A DNA stretch of 64,000 nucleotides from Dermatemys mawii. Its lineage: Eukaryota; Chordata; Testudines; Dermatemydidae. Made by a program: the position numbers and the translations under genes. The notes beneath the pieces are model-generated. The model had not been told where the DNA came from. It made no database searches and worked only from the letters and a program-made list of their open reading frames with translations. The DNA is taken from positions 34,203,483-34,267,482 of the forward strand of contig ML677343.1 in the NCBI GenBank assembly GCA_007922305.1. Reading direction: 5' to 3'. The stretch's first letter is position 1; every line of letters begins with the position of its first letter. Of this stretch, positions 11,961-22,512 are shown piece after piece.

Positions 11961-12814
11961 TCCCACACCAGACTTTTCAGAGGGACACTGGGGTGATTGA
12001 TTTGCCTAATACATGGGGATTGGTCAGCTATTGATCTGGATTTCCTCAATCCATTTCTAATAATTATTATAGAGTTCTGTTTTATTGGTTTTACTGTTCA
12101 GGAGATTGGGGGAGGGGTTGCTGTCCTGTTACTTGCTAAAAATGTTTAAGAATAGCATACTAGTAATGGATTTTAGTTGAAATTGCAGATGGTAACACTG
12201 GGTAACATACCAAGAGTTGAGGGTAACATTTCAGTTCTTATGGCTCTTTAAATAGCTGGCCATCAAAGGGCCATACGTTTTGGACCCATGTATCTCTAGA
12301 AGGTGGTGGAGTTGTTGTTTCTTGTTTCTCATCCCTTGTATCTTTTCCCAGCAGATCCCCAAACAGAGATCTCTTGTAGCATCCTAACCTTCATTGCATA
12401 CTTACAGGGGTATTTTAGCTCAGAAATCCAGTTTGAAATGTATTCAGGGATGTTCACCCTCCTTATCCTTGCCTTCTGTAATGTGCGGGGTTGGGAATAT
12501 TCATTTGTTTTGCCTTTGACTTGGAGCAGAGGGGATACATTTGTTCAGACTGCCCCTTTTTAACCTCCTGATTTTTGTCCTCCCACTCTGACATGTGTTT
12601 CTCTCTCACACCTTTTGTCTTTTCTTACAGCCCACCTCCTCTCAACTTTCTTAATCACTCAGCATTAACCTCATGCTACCCTCTTTTCTTTTTTCCCTCC
12701 TCTCCCCGTGAATTTCCCTTGATATCCTTCATCCTGGAGTCCTCACCCTACCTGAACCCGTGGGTCTTGGTGGGCCTGGCATAAGATGCATGTTCGGATG
12801 CTGCCCCCTGTGAG

Positions 12815-13350
12815 GACCAGTGGCTTAACCTACTTACATGTGCTGTTTGGAATATAAAAGGAATTCGTAATCTATCTAAAGGAAAAAAAATGTTTCACTT
12901 AAAGTTGAAAGCCGATATATCATTCCTCCAGGAAACACACCTTGCTGAGTCTGAGTCTGAGAAGTTTTGAAAAGACTAGGTTGGTGATGGTGTTTTTAAT
13001 AATTACTCTGCCAAGTCGAAGAGGTGCCAATTCTGAACGCACAAATCCTATTCACTGATAACATTGTTAACGTTAGTTTCTCCGATGTTTTGTATGCTCT
13101 TACTAACCACTATCCCAACAAAGATGATCCTTCCTTTCCCAATCAATTATTTTCTAGATTAATTGACTTCCCCCTAGAAAATTTGATTCTAGAGGCGGAC
13201 TTCAATGGAATGTTAGACCTTTGGACAGATGGAGCCGATCCCAGTCCATCGCTAGGCAGAGCATCATTGCCCAGATGAAGGAATTGACTTTAAAGGACAG
13301 GAGGATGCTGCAGCACCCTAGAGGGAGAAACTTCAATTTTTTTCTCACCA
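12815..13350 (+). pseudogene. L1-type ORF2 relic: endonuclease domain
   Basis: Starting near 12830 the + strand reads a degenerate 'WNIKGIRNLSKGKK' followed by 'LKADISFLQETHLAESES'. FLQETHL (12923-12943) is the catalytic-glutamate motif of the APE-type endonuclease that nicks the target DNA. At about 13170-13215 'LENLILEADFNGMLD' corresponds to the canonical LILGGDFN motif; the second G is replaced (EADFN). Several frameshifts separate the blocks. The continuation at 13500-13640 ('WISQEI', 'WDAFKAYLRC') matches the linker that follows the endonuclease in L1 proteins. Confidence 0.7.
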
Positions 13351-14091
13351 GGCATCCCACACATTCATGGATTAGTTATTTTTTGGCATAGGGTGCTTTA
13401 GTGAGTTCTGTTGTTCAAAGTGAAATAGAAGCGATTATGGTCTCTGGTTACACACCTGTGGTGTAGCAGTGCTCATCTCCAGAAAAACTAGGGTGATCAG
13501 AAGGTGGAGCTGAAACTCCTTTTTACACAACTACAAAAGTTTGTGAAGGAAAAAATAAAATGTTTCTTTGAGACCAGTGGCCACCCCTGGATCTCCCAAG
13601 AAATCTGATGGGATGCTTTCAAGGCATACTTAAGGTGCAGAATGATAAAGATACTATTCCTCTCATAAAAAGAAGGCCAGTTAGGCTGTGCTGGTGAATT
13701 TTTAATAGAAAAGTTCAAGGAGGCAGATCTCAGCTAGTGATTCCTCCTTTGTTGGTCACCTCTTGGAGTTTATCCAATCTCGGATATGAAATTAATACAT
13801 TAACCTTAGTTCAGGCTGAATTTGCTTTGTTTAGACTAGATGACCTCTTCTGAAGCCGGCAATAGAGCTGTGAAACTATCACTGCATGCACATGGCGTGA
13901 ATTTATTCGCTAAAAGCTAAAATCTCCTCCGTTCAGGCTAGTCAGGGCCAGATACTCTCAGATCAAAAATGTACAAATGAACAATTCTCCAAATTCTACT
14001 AATGCTTGTATTTTGAGGAAATCTCCCCCCACATCCTCCAAAAAATGATCAACTATTTGAGAAATACACCCCCAAATCTGCTTTAGCAGAT

Positions 14092-14160
14092 AATATAAGA
14101 ACGGCCAGACTAGGTCAGACCAAAGGTCCAGCTAGCTTAATATTCTGTCTTCTGACAGTG
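14092..14160 (+). repeat. 'GGTCAGACCAA' dispersed repeat inside L1
   Basis: This 70-bp stretch with 'acggccagactaggtcagac' and 'ctgtcttctgacagtggc' matches the opening of the repeat at 8030-8292 (opposite strand). It is placed between the L1 linker and the reverse transcriptase, which suggests that it inserted into the L1 copy. Confidence 0.5.
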
Positions 14161-14169
14161 GCTTTTCTG

Positions 14170-15110
14170 CTAAATTTTATGCCCAATCCAGAGATACCTT
14201 AGCTACCAAATTGGCCAAAGAATACATTGAGGTTTTTGATAGCTCATGTTGCCCTCTTCAATGAATGAAGGTCTAATCTCAGCCATGCATAAATCTATCA
14301 AAGATGCCCAAGAGCCTGCTTGCTATTGACCTGTACTCTTAATCAATTGGAATATTAAAGTACTGTCTAAAATTAGGAAAAGTAAAGAGGAGCATACTCC
14401 ACCTCGACCAGATGGGTTCTATACAACAGAAATGTAAGTTGGGCAACACTCATCAGCTTAGCAACATACTGTTGTACTATAAACCGCCCTCAAAACCTAT
14501 TTGGCCATTGGACATGGAAAAAGCCCTTGACAGAGTTAATTGGATGTCTTTGTTCCCCATTCTACACAAAACTTGGATTTGGTCCCTCTATCACTTCCAG
14601 GCTTAGATTTTTGTGCTCCAGTCCTAACTCTTATGTTGGGGAATCAATTACTACATCTTTCCTCCTTTCAGTCTTCCCTGCGGCCCGAGATGGGGCTGTT
14701 CCCCCACTGTTTGATTTGTCCTTACAGATCTGTCACTGCAAAGGGGTGCACACCAGGGGATCCAGGGTATAAAAATAGGGTCCCAAGAGATGAAAATATG
14801 CTTCCATACTTTTATTCCTCCTCAGCCCCCTACAGACCACCTCCAACATATTGCAAACTAGTGATTTGTTTAGAAATATCTCAGGGGAAAAAATTAAGTG
14901 GCACAAGGTGCAGGCTCTCAGTATCTCTTGAGGGGTGCATAGCGTCATCCTTTAAAATATTTTTCACTGACAGCAGACTGAAATCAGGTACTTGGAAGTC
15001 CTCTATCTTAGAAATCTATAAGAAATAGTCACATGAAGTTCAATCTTATCACAGAGTTTTGGATTTACATAGATTTCAGGCCTTCCCCCTAGCCCTTTGG
15101 GGCAGTTAAC
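14170..15110 (+). pseudogene. L1-type ORF2 relic: reverse transcriptase
   Basis: The reading at 14505-14550 has LDMEKALDRVNW, the counterpart of the L1 RT motif LDxEKAFDRVxW (first catalytic aspartate). It is followed in another frame by 'GFGPSI' and 'RFLCSSPNSYV' (14575-14640), then 'ITTSF' and a degenerate GxRQGCPLSPLLFDL segment ending 'PPLFDLSL' (14700-14725). The YxDD catalytic box is not visible. Upstream, 14240-14430 fits the conserved pre-RT region ('RPISLLN'-like and 'HPDQVGF'-like positions). Frameshifts at about 14560 and 14690 and many stops make it non-functional. Confidence 0.75.
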
Positions 15111-15339
15111 ATATCAAAGACGAATGGCCTCCCAAGATGTCAGTTTTTACTTAGCTCCTTGCCATTTATATTCCCCCTTCTGTTTTTTAGCAGAATTAAC
15201 TATATTTTTAAGACCTTCTTGTGATATTTGGGCAACAAGCCCAGATTGTCTTTTGAAAAAAAAATGCATCTGCCACTCAGATGAGCAGGTTTTCGTCTTC
15301 CCAACTGTAGGCTTTATGGTGTATCCTCAGTACCGAGCC

Positions 15340-15690
15340 AAGTGATGCAATGGTGGAGCCCCCAACACTCCAGGCTTTCTAGCATGGCTGTGCATGGAGG
15401 AAGGAATTGTAGCCCCACTACCACTAGAATCCATCCTAAACTCAGACGTCTACAGTTTCCCTAAAGAGGCATCTGTCACAATTTTGGCTGTTATGAAAAC
15501 CTGGGAACTGGTTGTATCTAAGTCACAGTGCCTCCCTTGTTACCCCAAACTGAAGTCTCTGAATGTAATTCCAAAGTTTTAATAGCTCACAGACCTTTTC
15601 TATGGTCTGACTGGATGAAAAAGGGGATTTTGAGCATATCCCACGTCACTGAAAATGATTCTTTTATATCCTTTTCTTGCCATCTGGACC
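15340..15690 (+). pseudogene. L1-type ORF2 relic: C-terminal part
   Basis: A 62-codon frame at 15394-15582 contains 'LPLESIL', 'SFPKEAS' and 'KTWELVVSKSQCLPCYP'. This resembles the C-terminal domain of L1 ORF2 proteins, where 'TILAxKTWE' type sequence precedes the carboxy end. The downstream 'DWMKKG' reading at about 15605 fits the same region. It is broken from the RT block by stops. Confidence 0.5.
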
Positions 15691-15734
15691 TATTCCCCTA
15701 GCTTGGTCTGTTCTCTGAAGTTACTCATAGTCCT

Positions 15735-15952
15735 ATCTTGTCATGATTAACCTAAATAACTTTCTCATCTGCAAATTTTGCTACCTCACTATTCATTCTC
15801 ATTTCCAAATTATTAATGTTAAGGAACATGGGACCTAGTATGGATTTTTGAGGCACCCCAGTGTTAGCCTTTTGTCAGTTAATCTTACTCTTTGCTTTCT
15901 GTCTCCTGCCAATGTTTGATTCATGACAATATTTTGCCTCTCACCCTATGGC
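15735..15952 (-). mobile_element. CR1/L3-type LINE fragment, - strand
   Basis: The + strand words 'tctgcaaattttgctacctc', 'ttattaatgtt', 'gggacctagta' and 'gaggcacccca' are antisense to the LINE reverse transcriptase of the family also seen at 23905-25690. About 220 bp survive. Confidence 0.6.
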
Positions 15953-15959
15953 TACTTAG

Positions 15960-16060
15960 CTCAGAGGTCCCCAAACCGTGGGGCATGCTTGAGAATGTTC
16001 AGGGGGAGAGGGCCTGAACAGATGGGGGTAATTTGCAAGACACATCCATGCCACCATAGA
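15960..16060. mobile_element. Possible hAT end fragment
   Basis: The sequence 'cagaggtccccaaaccgtgg' resembles hAT termini of the CAGWGGTYCCCAAAC type seen elsewhere in the window. The opposite end and target duplication are not evident. Confidence 0.35.
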
Positions 16061-16129
16061 TGCCCTGGCTATATTAACCAACCCTTACTTACCAATATCA
16101 CTCTAAAACCTGACTCTCCTATGCGGAAC

Positions 16130-17105
16130 ATACAGATCTGAGGCATCTGGGTCCAATAGCAAGGGTTACCCTTAGTGGAAGATGTACTCTTTGAAGAGTA
16201 ATAGGAAAGGTCTCCTCTGGATTGTTCCCAGCAGCAAGTCATGGCACTAGAAAATGGCTCATCTCTGGATGAGAATGAGTGTAGCTGCATCGTTTCCTTC
16301 TGAGGATGCACTACAATTTCATAAGCTAGTGGACGGAATGGCTTAAACTTTAAAATTGCTGTCATTAGCTTTGGAAGATGCCACGCATCTGGTCTTTGAC
16401 ATTTTGGGTCTACTGCAAAGAGTAAAGTCTCATTGCCTATGTTAGAAGGTGTCTTGCAACCAACAAATTTTCTCTGGATCAATCAGTTGTCATATGAACC
16501 AGTTTCAGAAAAGGCTGACAAGTGGTATCAAATCCTACCTAAACGATTCTCCTGCTTTCATGTACAGCTTCAGCCTAAATCTCTTGTTGTAGCAGCAACA
16601 GTTATAAGATCTAGGTCAGATCTTCAATATTCTACTACTTATGACAAAGGGGAAGAAATTGGACAGCAGGGAGAAAATTGTTTTCTTTGGCTTCCATGTG
16701 CATGTGGCCAATTACAAAGCGGTCGTGGCCAGGTACCATTTTCACTTGTGGGAGAAGATCTCAGTCTTCACCATCAACCTCCCAGAAGATCAGAGAAGGT
16801 TAATAGCTCTTATAAAGGAATACCAAAATGTGGCTAAGCATGGCTTTGGGCATCATTTAATATCTTTGATTACTGCCTCTGGATCCCTGGTTGCAGCAGT
16901 AGCTCTCTGTTGGCATGCTTGGCTACAATCATCTTCTCTTCCTATGGGAATGAAATCTAAAATAGAGAACCTACCCTTTGAAGGGGAGGGATTATTAATG
17001 CAAAAATGGATGAGGTATTGGAAAAGATGAAAGAAACAATCTCCACAGCAAGATCTCTGGGGCTACTGCCTCCTTATCGAAGGAAAGCACCTACATACAT
17101 CTGTG
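16130..17105 (+). pseudogene. DIRS-type gag relic (LAP2-alpha-like domain)
   Basis: Two overlapping frames (16433-16837 and 16641-17030) give a broken protein. It contains 'DKWYQILPK', 'PKSLVVAA', 'LDSREKIVFF', 'VANYKAVVARYHF', 'LPEDQRRLIALIKEYQ', 'SWLQ'-like 'AWLQSSSLP', 'NLPFEGEGLL', and then 'SLGLLPPYRRK' at about 17050-17085. This order is that of the LAP2-alpha/DIRS gag domain, found in DIRS-type tyrosine-recombinase retrotransposons and captured as the alpha exon of mammalian TMPO. An upstream '+' reading at about 16300-16440 may be the N-terminal part. A frame change near 16640 and further stops make it inactive. I see no recombinase or reverse transcriptase next to it. Confidence 0.65.
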
Positions 17106-17243
17106 GTCAGGTGTCTCAAGCAAACCTCCTTCCTCTTTGACTTTAGACTTTCTCTAACACTAGACATTTTTTATTTTTGTGGTATTCTTAAATTTTGGCC
17201 AGTGGGTTTATGTTGAATTTAGTGTTGTGCATACAGTATGTAA

Positions 17244-17593
17244 GGGTACATCTACACTAGACACTCTAGAGCACCAAAGCCACAGAAGGGGCTTTTTTTC
17301 ATCACTGTAGTAAATCCATCTCACTGAGAGGTGGTAACTAGGTTAATGGCACTGTCTATGCTGGGGCTTAGGTTGGCTTAATTACATCTTTCAGTGGTGG
17401 TAATTTTTCACACCTCGGGTGACCAGACAGCAAATGTGAAAAGTCGGGACAGAGGTTTGGGTAATAGGAGCCTATAGAAGAAAAAGACCCAAAAATCAGG
17501 ACTGTCCCTATAAAATCGGAACATCTGGTCACCCTTTTCATATCCCTGAGCAACATCGCTAGGTCGACCTAAGTTTTAGGTCTAGACCAGCCC
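17244..17593 (+). mobile_element. Harbinger-type MITE, copy 2
   Basis: The left end GGGTACATCTACAC and the complement of the right end GGGCTGGTCTAGAC form imperfect inverted repeats. TAA precedes the left end. The element shares the 'aggtggtaactaggtt' and 'tttttcacacc' core with copy 1 at 350-611 and is interrupted by the nested MITE at 17417-17534. No coding capacity. Confidence 0.6.
17417..17534. mobile_element. Nested MITE, GGGTGACCAGA ends (118 bp)
   Basis: Ends GGGTGACCAGACAGC and (complement of right) GGGTGACCAGATGTT are inverted repeats. The core reads 'aaaatcaggactgtccc'. It is inserted in the Harbinger-type MITE. Flanking 12-bp stretches TTTTCACACCTC (17405-17416) and TTTTCATATCCC (17535-17546) agree at 9 of 12 positions, and all differences are C/T. 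They are a candidate target duplication. This is a common turtle repeat; its superfamily is unclear to me. Confidence 0.75.
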
Positions 17594-17859
17594 ACAGATG
17601 CTGTGTGTGTGCAGACTGATTTCTGCATCTCTTTGGAAAACAGTTTTTTAAAAATTAGCTATACAATCAAGGGTTTCACATAATGGAAATCAGTGAATCA
17701 CAAAATAAATATATAAATTAGAGTGCAAGCTCTCTATCAATTTTTATTTCTCATTTATTTCTTTGTAATTCAATTCCCAATATGTGAAACCATTGATTGT
17801 GTAACTGATTTTTTAAACATTTTCAGAGTTTTGCCTCCTTGCTGCTGTTATTTATTTTC

Positions 17860-18130
17860 TAGAAGAGCCTGGGGGCCACAATCATGATTAGGGTGCCCTT
17901 GTGCTGAGCACTGTACACGCACTTACAGTGAGAAACTGTCCCTGATCTAAACACTTTACAATCTAAATAGACAAGACAGACAAAGGCTGGGAGAAAGGAA
18001 GCATTGTCCTCATTTTACTATTCAGAAATTAAGGGAGGAAGAGATTAAATGACTTAGGCTTCTTCAGTGTCCTGTCCATGACAGGTCCAGTTTAGTACCT
18101 AATCCACAGGACAATTCCTCCTCTGTTTTT
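17860..18130 (-). repeat. MIR/L2-like SINE, diverged
   Basis: Segments 'tgctgagcactgtacacgca', 'ctttacaatctaaatagaca' and 'attaaatgactta' match the widespread sauropsid MIR-like sequence with a 'ctgtacaaacac' motif. The ends are unclear. Confidence 0.5.
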
Positions 18131-18337
18131 AGTCCTATATCACTAACACTTTTTTTTGTAATTGATTGATTTTAGATAGTGTAACAGGAAATTCAAGGCA
18201 AAGGGCTTGACTGGATATATTTTGAATTAATAGTGCTGTGCCCAATCAACAGCTGTTTTCAATTGTTATCTTCTGATCATTTTTGGTTTTGCTAATTGTG
18301 AATTGAAGATCTCAGCTATGCATCTGAGAAATACCAG

Positions 18338-18828
18338 TGTTGCAGGATACCTGGCGTCCCGTAGGAACGAAGCACAAACAGATGTTAAATAAAAGTAGTG
18401 AGTTTATTGAAGGCAAAGTGACACACCCGCAGCGGGGGCTCCCTTTTCGCTGCTGCCACTAAACGGGGACTCGACGCATCGGAGCAATGCCCGGGGAAGA
18501 AGCCCACTAAGTGTGAGAATACAGGCAGAGAAATAACTGAAGTATTTGCATCTCATGCATACCTCATGAATAACTAATACCTTATTTTTATCTTAATTGG
18601 GATTACATAATACAAGCAGGCGTCTTACTATCTTCTTATTAGTCTACACACTACAGATAGGCACTAGGCACCGGTTCAATCCGGTCTGAAAACTATACAA
18701 AAACAGAGCAGGAACTGATAACACTAACCTTGAGTACCCCTTCCTTCCCAGGAGTGGGGCGGGGGGGCATGAACACCCTTTCCTTCCCTGGAGTCAAGGG
18801 GGAGAGTGCCTACCACTCATCCGTAACA
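18338..18828 (-). mobile_element. Candidate solo LTR (491 bp), - strand
   Basis: The complement begins TGTTACGG and ends CCTGCAACA, that is TG...CA with short inverted repeats (TGTTRC/GYAACA). Antisense to the + strand 'gtttattga', at about 18403-18410, is an AATAAA polyadenylation signal followed by a short U5-like segment. An AT-rich promoter-like region lies at 18570-18610. No primer-binding site or internal retroviral gene is visible on either side, so a solo LTR is the simplest reading. Flanking bases (ACCAG and ATGTC) are not a target duplication, which lowers confidence. Confidence 0.5.
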
Positions 18829-20014
18829 ATGTCTTCCGCACCCTTACAATCAGTTTCCTTATCCAACCGTTAACTCATTCTATGCTCATTGACTGGCTGA
18901 TCTATAGTAATTCAGACTCTATTCATCCTATAAAGTTGAAGAAAATTGCTGATTGGTGGTGGTTAGCACTGCCACCTACGTATGCCAAGAAATAGCCAGC
19001 ACTCATCCACCTCAGTTAATGCAGACAGACAAACCGTAATTGGCTGGATGTTTGTGCATTGCACATTTTGAAAACCCAAGATGGCATCAGAGTAACTGAG
19101 AAATAGGAGGAGAAACACCACAGAACCATGGGAAAACAGTGTTTAAAAGGTTAGTCCAACCAGCCTTTGTCCCTTGTGGGACAGACATTTTCCTAAATAA
19201 ACCCCACATCACCTCAATGGGTTGACAGCATTAAGAAAATGTATAGCTGTGCCTAGTGATAGAAAATCATTGCATGTGATGAGAAATTTCCCCTGTGAAT
19301 CACAGTAAAGGATATTTGCACTCACTCTTTGAGACATACAGTGAGTATTTAGTATTAATATTATGAAATTTGTTCTGACACACAGACATTTGTGAAGTTC
19401 CTTGATTGATTCTTATGCAGGTGGTCTTACTGAAATGATTTATACTCTGAAAAAGGAAGAAGTAAGGGGGGGATTCAGCTCCGGCACCCAGGTCCCCTTG
19501 CAGGAGTACTGTACTCTTCTACTTTGGAATATTATACCTTTAGGGGTATGTCAAATGTGCTTGCAAATGCAGACGGTGATTTCCTTTTGGGGACTTTTTT
19601 GGGAGTGAGAGAGCTGAATAGTGAGATGAGGAAAGACAGGAGAAGAGTGTGACCAAAGTGCATTCCTCTTCAGTTGATTAAGGTCAGTCTGGTAACTGAC
19701 TGAATTAAGCAGCTGAACTGTAGTTCAATGACTCGAAGAGAATTTTGCCCATGTTCGCATTGCAAAATTTAGGCTTCTTGTAGTCATGTGACACCAGGAT
19801 GTACATCACATCATCTTGTGTACCTCATGACAGTGCCATGAGGTCAATATTATTATTAATATTATCATAATATTATGACTGAATAATAATAATAATATAA
19901 TTAAGAAGGTTCAAATAACACAACTCTTAATATATTTACTTATCGGTTTATTTTGATTTACAGTCAGTCCATAAAAATAGGAATCTGCATGAAATGTTGA
20001 GAGTGGCCTGAGAA
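18829..20014. other. Unassigned non-coding DNA
   Basis: No gene or clear repeat is recognised. A run of AT-rich TTATTA-type words occurs at 19840-19935. Confidence 0.45.
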
Positions 20015-20656
20015 TAATAGAATCATAGAATATCAGGGTTGGAAGAGACGTCACGAGGTCATCTAGTCCAACCCCCTGCTCAAAGCAGGACCAATCCCAA
20101 CTAAATCATCCCAGCCAGAGCTTTGTCTAGCCTGACCTTAGAAACCTCTAAGGATGGAGATTCCACCACCTCCCTAGGTAACCCATTCCAGTGCTTCACC
20201 ACCCTCCTAGTGAAAAAGTTTTTCCTAATATCCAACCTAAACCTCACCCTCTCCAACTTGAGGCCATTACTCCTTGTTCTGTCATCTGGTACCACTGAGA
20301 ACAGTTTAGATCCTTCCTCTTTGGAACCCTCTTTTAGGTAGTTGAAAGCAGCTATCAAATCCCCCTCATTCTTCTCTTCTGCAGACTAAACAATCCCAGT
20401 TCCTTCAGCCTTTCCTCAAAACTCATGTGCTCTAGCCCCCTAATCATTTTTGTTGCACTCCGCTGGAATCTTTCCAGTTTTTCCACGTCCTTCTTGTAGT
20501 GGGGGCCCCAAAATGGACACAGTACTCCAGATGAGGCCTCACCAATACCGAATAGAGGGGAATGATCACGTCCCTTGATCTGCTGGAAATGCCCCTACTT
20601 ATACAACCCAAAATGCTGTTAGCCTTCTTGGCAACAGGCGCACACTGTTGGCTCAT
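20015..20656 (-). mobile_element. CR1 LINE 3' part, - strand
   Basis: The + strand starts 'agaatcatagaatatcaggg', then 'ttggaagagacg' and 'ccccctgctcaaagcagg', the hallmark CR1 3' end in reverse. Antisense coding sequence follows. On the - strand at 20358-20101 a frame reads '[12 protein letters not shown]', '[10 protein letters not shown]' and '[15 protein letters not shown]', the typical C-terminal CR1 ORF2 sequence. Further upstream (20444-20570) are '[12 protein letters not shown]' and 'KNWKDSSG'. The copy is 5'-truncated and interrupted by stops. Its 3' end lies at the left. Confidence 0.9.
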
Positions 20657-21912
20657 AATAATAACAACATGTGAAATTAAAGAATCAAGTAAACTAACCC
20701 ACATCACCACTATTTGTATTGCCTTCAACACATTTCCCATCTCAACACAAAGTCTTTCCCTTAAGCCCAGAAATAGCCTCTGGAGACCACCACACCCCCT
20801 ATTCCCTCCCCCTGATTCTTCCATTTGTTTGTTTAAACAGATGGCCTGTGCATTGTGTTCTGAAGGATAACAAATCTGGACTTTAGCTAACCCAGCAGAG
20901 GAATGAGCCCTTATGACTAGAGGCCTTCTTGGAAAGCCACCCTTTGTTTCATATTGAAGGGCCTTCAGTGCTAGTGCTTCTGCTGATTTCAGCTGTGGCA
21001 GTATGGCTTGGGGAGGAAGCGTGTCTCAGAATTTCAGGTAGTAAATTCTCAATTTGGGATTTGATAGATTAAATCTAACACTTTGAACTTCACCTTTGAA
21101 GAGGCTCCCAGGGCACCAGTGGTTTATAATAATCTTTTACTATCCTGCCTACTCCTTGGGCATTTTTCTTCAATATTATTCAGAATTTGGGCACCTTTCA
21201 TATTAATTAAACGGTAACTTTCTATATCCAGTGATCAAACTATCTAATGCTATCCACTTTAGAGTGATCAGGGGTGACAAAAATAAAATATGAATGCTGT
21301 TCTTAATACTAACGATTTGATCTCTGAGGTTTCTATCAAATTAAATAAAGAATCAAATTAACCAGCTAGTGAATTAAGTGGAAGAGCCCAGAGAAGCGGT
21401 AGCCACTCCATAGTTAAAATGGAAGCGAACATCTTGCTCTAAATCTGATTTTCAATTCCCCCTCAATCTGAAAAAAAATCCTGGAGGAATGGCACATGGC
21501 ACATCTCTCCCCACCCGATGGTAGAATGTTTCTGTGAAGTTTAGAAAAACATCACAAAAGGAACGTTCAAGTCCTGGGGCCATCTCTGCTAGTGCATCAG
21601 AGTAGTGCTTGGTGAATATGGGGGCATCGGTGGGGTTGCACATTCTTTCTGCTCCCTTGCTACTGCAGGCTGTTGGTGCCTAAATTGTCCCTGGCAGAAA
21701 ATGGAGCAACCCCAAAGTTGCCCTGACATATCAGAGAGACCTTTCTTCAAGGAGCTGCTATGCTGATCCTGCCCTTACATTCCTTTCCTTACTCCCTCTT
21801 CCCCATTCTGGACCTGGCATAGGGCTAGGAGAAGCCTTAAGGCAGCTGTAAGTCTCCTTTGTGCCATTGTACTAGTGCAAAAGAGACTTGATGGTGGCGA
21901 ATCTAGCTATGG
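20657..21912. other. Unassigned non-coding DNA
   Basis: No gene or confident repeat. Opposing short frames at 20444-20870 are shadows of the CR1 and its flank. Confidence 0.45.
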
Positions 21913-22122
21913 TGTTTGAAATGTCTCTGTCTGTTTAACGAATCCTGCATATGTATTACCTCCTCCCTGTTCTATAAAACTGTACTCACCATGGGAGAGA
22001 GAGACCACTCAAAGCAGCTGAGAGTGGTCTGTCTCCCATGGGTGCGTCCACAATAGACTTTACTATTATACATATATTTTTTGCTAAATTTCATAGTAAC
22101 TTTTGGGGAACAAACACTAACA
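21913..22122 (+). mobile_element. Candidate small LTR with TATA box and hairpin
   Basis: A TATA-type box (TATAAAA at about 21973) precedes an inverted repeat at 21989-22041 (see that entry). About 45 bp further on, AATAGACTTTACT resembles a mutated AATAAA signal, and a CA end is possible at 22122 (CACTAACA). The proposed left end TGTTTGAA at 21913 is uncertain. The order promoter, hairpin, polyadenylation signal, CA is LTR-like, but no target duplication is seen. Confidence 0.35.
21989..22041 (+). repeat. Strong stem-loop beside TATA box
   Basis: The left arm starts CCATGGGAGAG and ends GACCACTC. The right arm (22022-22041) ends CTCCCATGG and its complement is CCATGGGAGACAGACCACTC. The arms differ only by a 2-base indel and one substitution. 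The loop is about 11 nt. It lies about 16 bp after a TATA-type box, so transcription would start near or within the left arm. Confidence 0.8.
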
Positions 22123-22512
22123 GGCATCTACACAAATATTACAAATGTTTTTGAAAAATAGCTCTTCACTCAGTTCCTCGTACTGCATGTATGCAGCTTA
22201 GCTGGCAGTGATGGCATTGATTTGTTAGAAACACAGTCTAGTCTGAAACAGCTGATTATATATCTCTGTCAGCTTCCATTATGGCAAAGAGCTCTTTATG
22301 GATGAATTGCAAGATGGCAGACACCGCTTCCAACGCAGAGTTCCCAAAGGACATTAACATCCAGCTTCTCTTAAAAACTCCTGGCCTTTCTGGCATATGG
22401 GGTGTGCCAGGGGATGGGACAGACACATTCTGGTGGAGTAACACTTTGGGAGCCATTTTGCACTGGCATGTGTAAGAAGAGCCCTGAGATTGCTGTAACT
22501 TGGGCTACAGGA

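Larger units (their letters stand above)
11040..15690 (+). mobile_element. Decayed L1-type LINE, + strand, about 4.6 kb
   Basis: Separate blocks in the correct order match the architecture of an L1-superfamily LINE: ORF1-like sequence (about 11.04-11.96 kb), inter-ORF sequence, an apurinic endonuclease (12.81-13.3 kb), a linker, a reverse transcriptase (14.17-15.1 kb) and a C-terminal region (15.34-15.69 kb). All frames carry stops and frameshifts, so the copy is dead. A 70-bp dispersed repeat sits between endonuclease and polymerase at 14092-14160. I cannot see a poly(A) tail or target duplications. The family resembles fish/amphibian-type L1 rather than CR1. The outer boundaries are approximate. 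Confidence 0.7.

Noticed and set aside
16070..16482. - strand frame of 137 codons
   Set aside because: It is antisense to the DIRS gag relic and resembles no protein itself.
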